The notes under the pieces: model-generated
Seen by the model: only the letters and a program-made list of their open reading frames with translations
The model's database searches: none
What the model was told of the DNA's origin: nothing
In this document: in pieces, positions 48,191 through 64,000 of the stretch
Position numbering within the stretch: position 1 is the first letter of the stretch
Layout of the letters: the number at the start of each line of letters is the position of its first letter
NCBI GenBank assembly: GCA_013365365.1
Contig: JABVXU010000008.1
Location: 62,001-126,000, forward strand
Source: Cruorifilaria tuberocauda
Lineage: Eukaryota > Nematoda > Chromadorea > Rhabditida > Onchocercidae
DNA length: 64,000 nucleotides
Reading direction: 5' to 3'
Program-made: the position numbers and the translations under genes

Positions 48191-51100
48191 TTACATACCT
48201 TCAGTGATATTAATATTGATACCGCCTGTTACTAATTTAATCTTTCAATAGTTGCAATAGTTTAATTTTCATCCAATCTTTTGGAGATTTATATCCCCTT
48301 TTTCGAGTTTCATTCGCAAGTGAGATCGAAATGTAACAATTATAACAAGCATTATATTATTTTTCGGAAATATGTCAAGTCATATCTGAATTTGATTCTT
48401 AAGATTTGCTTAATAATCCACATTTCGCTTAATATCTCTTTCCTTATTCTTCTGCACATATTAATAAAAGTTCGTTTCATCGACTGTTTTTGAGCTCGTT
48501 TTTTCTTTCATTGAAAAATGAGTTTACGAATTCTGAGCTTTGAATTTTTAATTTCCAAATAAATAGTGATTACTTTTCCCCATATTTCTAAATACAAATA
48601 TTTCTAGATTTCAGTTATGCTTAATTGTTCTAAAATTTGGCTGCGGAACAACGGAAATTTTGATATTCAATAGGGGTGTGGCTGGCAAAACCTAGAAGAT
48701 CAGGATTATCATTAATGTATCTTTATAAACATTTCAAATCACCACCGAAATATAGAGAGGGGCATTTGATTTCTCAATTTATCAGTAGATTAAATGCTTC
48801 TTTCTATTGATAGCAAACTGATAATGCTTTTTTGTCAAGTAGAGCATAATATCTACCAATGTCAATATTATGACTACTGGAGTTGAGATAAATCATATGA
48901 TTTTTTCAAACCTTATATGTACATAAAAAATAAACAGATTTTATTAAGAAGTTTTTCATCATTTTTTAATTTTCTTTCAAATGAGTCGAGGATGTAAAAT
49001 TTCTGTGTCCAAATTATAATAATAAAAAAATCTCGAAGTTGTTGCAATTGTGATATTTTTTTAAGAAATAAGAGACAAAGAAGGAAGAATTAGTTATTAT
49101 ATTGCATTAGAATTTTCATCCAACGAGAGCAGTGTTTTAAAAAGGACAACTCAGTATGGAGCTGAATTTTCGGTAATTAAGAAGCTTATAGTTCCGGTCA
49201 ACCAGACATCCTCCTCAAGGGAATTCAATGATTTAATTTGTTTTCAGCTGTTCTTTGAATGTCTCGCTTACATTATTGGAAAGCATGCTTTAATATCTTT
49301 TTTTTTCACAATTTCGTATGAAATTTTGTGAAATTAAACAAAGATTTTTGAATCAAAATCTTGATAATCGCTGTGAGAGAAAGTTCTTCCTAACTTTGCT
49401 GTGAGATTTCGTTTTCTTTTATTTTCTTTTATTATTTTTTATTTTATTTATTTTCGTTTTTAAAAAAAAGGCATTTGCAAGTTGCAATTACGATTGAACA
49501 AGAATGAAATTGAAAAGATATTGAAGTTTACGAGTTTCCAAATAATGTGTCACTTGGGAATTCAAATTTTATTAACTGCCATACTCAGATTTATATCCGT
49601 TTTTTGATTACCAGATTAGAATCGCTGAATTTATGAATTGTGATAAGCCACATTTGATTATTTACACATCTCACGACATTTTTTTTTTCTTTTTTATTAT
49701 AACCTTAATATTTTCATTTTCTTTTCCACTTGCAACTGAATATGATGTTCAAAATGATGAATTCTCAATCGTTGTTGACAGACATTGGTTTCCAACTCAG
49801 TTTAGTTTACTATTAGCTTTGATAAACTCTCCCCTCTCTTTCTTTTTACTTCCCTTATCTGTCATATAAAGTATTATATAAAATTTTCCAATCTCTATCC
49901 TTCAACGATCATTGTTTATTTGCATCTGGCATTAATAATTCACAATATTATACGGCAAACATCTTTCGCAAATTGAATAGTTTCTATTACCAGCAGGGAT
50001 AAGCATTTGTAAATTAGAATCAAACTGAGAAGGAAGTTGAAAGTTAAATAAGTAACTCCTAAACTAATTAAATTTAATTACATCGAAAGTTTGTGTTTTA
50101 TATTCTGAAGATTGTTCGAGTTGAAGTCATGAATAAAATGATTTCTTTTGAATCTTAATTGCTTTCTGTTAGGTTGTTACTGAAATGCCTGATTGGAAAA
50201 TAAAAGCAATTCAGCAAGACTGAAAAATTAGTTCTAAATGAGAATTTAGAAGTGAATTATTAAAAAAATTTAGTTCTTTTTGCTTGAAATCAACTTTAAA
50301 CTGAAACTTCATTTTTTGGCATTAATTTGGAAATTTTAGGATATCTGAAAGTTTTTCATTCATTATAATAAAAAAATTTTTGCGTAGAAAAAAAAATAAA
50401 AATCTGCACTCCATTGTGCTGAACTGAACATCAATGATTTCTTCACATTCCAGATCTGCCGATTTTTTAACAAAAACATGAGAACTCATAGGTTCAGCAT
50501 TTTTCGTCTGATGTAGAAAGAAAAAAATTATGGTTATAATTAATGGTATGTTAAATTTATCTGATCTAAATTCAGCCGAAATGAAGTACCAAGCACTGCA
50601 CTTCCTATGAGCTCATTAATCGTATGAAATAATCATTAAGAGAGATATGGTCAATTAGGATGGAAGAGGAAGGAAAAGAAATAGAAAAGCATTTGTCATA
50701 TATAAAAACTGAGGAAAAAATTCTGGTTTTAATACTATCAACGATTATCAGAAAGCTTTTTTCTTCCATTCTAAAAATTGTTAAATTAATCAGACTCTTT
50801 TATAGCAGTTAAAACCGGAAATTTAATTATATTTTCAAATATTTTATTTCTTAAATATGACAAATGTTTACATTTTCTTTCATCCTTTGCAAGTTATGCA
50901 ATCTTTGCCAAGAAATTTTGGAATTTCTATATATCAGTAATTTGGAAGAAGTGTATGCTTTGATCTTTCGTATTTTATTTTTTTCTCTTATCCGAGAACA
51001 AATTGCGTTATCACCATTACCAAATCAAAAATTGCAATTTGTACCTGAGGTACCTCCACTACTATTATCGATGTCTCCGCCTCTATCAGCAGAATTACTC

Positions 51101-52047
51101 TTTCGATTAATTAGTATTATTTTTGTTAGAAATGATACATAAACATGCTGGAAGGTACTATTTTGAGATCTCAGATATATATATATATTTGAAATTGGAC
51201 TGGTTGTCTACAAATGTCATATCTTTTGTTGTAGCTAAATCACCGTTTTTAATCAATTTTTTCCAGGTTGGATACTTCTGTACACCATTCACATTTACTT
51301 ACATTCTTGCAAGTATCAAGTGCACCCATTAGGAATGTAAAATATAAGTGTTTTAAACCTTGGGAATTTTCAAGACGTTTTCAAAGTCTTAACAAGAAAT
51401 GTATAGTCATCCTTAACTCTAGAAGCTGTCGATTCTTTTTATGTAATTACTAGTTACAGTGAATTTCGACAAACAAAACTATTTCTTACAGTTAGTGTTG
51501 ATGATTCTACCGCTCCTGAATTTTTCACTTTAATTTTAAATTCTAATTCTTTTTCTGATTTCACTTATAAAAAAGTGGAAAATATTTATAGAAAAAAGTG
51601 AAATAAGAAAATGGAAGTTAACTAATAATGAGTGTAGTCCATATAGGAAGAATATTACCATATCAATTCTTATTAAACAGTATATATTTGATTTAGGTAT
51701 TTCCTTCTCTTTACTTCATTCTTTCTTAATTTTCCCTCTTTTGTAAAGGAAATAATTTATTGTGTATGATAATAATTTGTTGGCCATAGGTTATGGATTA
51801 TCATTTATCCTGCTCTTTCTCTCAGTCGCTTTGCTTTATCTAAAACCCAACGTTCTGGAAATTGAGGAAAACTTCGGAGTTCTTAAATTTTGCTGCTATG
51901 CTGCAATGTTTTTCCAGTCATTCATTATCTCTTATTAATCAATGTCTTTCATTGTAAAAGAGTGGAAGAAAAAAAGCCACATTTCCCTGTTCATTTTTTT
52001 TATTGGTTATCTTTCGTTATTTTTTAAAGTAATTACTAAAATTTCAG
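48191..52047. other. Intergenic region upstream of the calcium channel
   Basis: AT-rich DNA with long A and T runs and no supported gene. A possible 55-nt minus-strand exon at 51045-51099 has splice-like ends but no proof. Confidence 0.35.
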
Positions 52048-52058
52048 TGCTGGTCAGT

Positions 52059-63879
<11,821 letters not shown>

Positions 63880-64000
63880 GTAAACAAACATTAATATCGT
63901 TTCTTTTATTAAACGATGTAGCAGACAAAAAGAACCGTGAATATAAGGGATAGAAAAGATTTCGAATATCTGAAATTAAGGAAAGAATGAGTTTCTCATG

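Overview
This window is nuclear DNA from a nematode. It is AT-rich and intron-rich, its protein-coding genes have clear metazoan orthologues, and it carries one exact copy of the 22-nt nematode SL1 spliced-leader sequence. The long AT-rich introns and the protein sequences suggest a clade III (filarial-type) worm. That placement is inference. I saw no bacterial, Wolbachia-derived or organellar block, no tRNA or rRNA gene and no CRISPR array.

Layout: (1) 1-6582, minus strand: exportin-T (xpo-3 type), cut by the left edge. (2) 7611-13061, plus: CNOT4/NOT4 ubiquitin ligase (ntl-4 type). (3) 14349-15296, minus: mitochondrial ribosomal protein S24. (4) 15554-18138, plus: C3HC zinc-finger NIPA/ZC3HC1-like protein, divergent from MRPS24 across 257 bp. 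(5) 18685-21957, minus: CTTNBP2/CTTNBP2NL-type coiled-coil protein. (6) 24171-25767, minus: Rab28 small GTPase. (7) 28105-about 35221, minus: FoxP forkhead factor (fkh-7 type). (8) 52059 to beyond the right edge, plus: L-type voltage-gated calcium channel alpha-1 subunit (egl-19 type), 33 exons placed, covering all four repeats, the EF-hand and the IQ motif. For seven of the genes I followed the reading frame through every proposed splice junction and the phases close. The FoxP model also closes, but it depends on a tentative first exon.

The left 28 kb is gene-dense housekeeping sequence: tRNA export, deadenylation/ubiquitination, mitochondrial translation, a nuclear zinc-finger protein, a STRIPAK-type scaffold and a ciliary GTPase. 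The right half is different. Two developmental or neuromuscular genes, FoxP and the calcium channel, face away from each other across about 17 kb of AT-rich DNA with no recognisable protein gene. That gap holds a cluster of forkhead-type sites, purine/pyrimidine tracts, a perfect 18-bp-arm hairpin, the stray SL1 copy, weak traces of a decayed retroelement and a GC-rich island that may be a promoter.

The observations I would follow first are the SL1 copy at 45838-45859, a near-perfect RFX/X-box upstream of rab-28, forkhead sites next to the FoxP gene, loss of two dihydropyridine-contact tyrosines in the calcium channel, and a strong hairpin in a channel intron.
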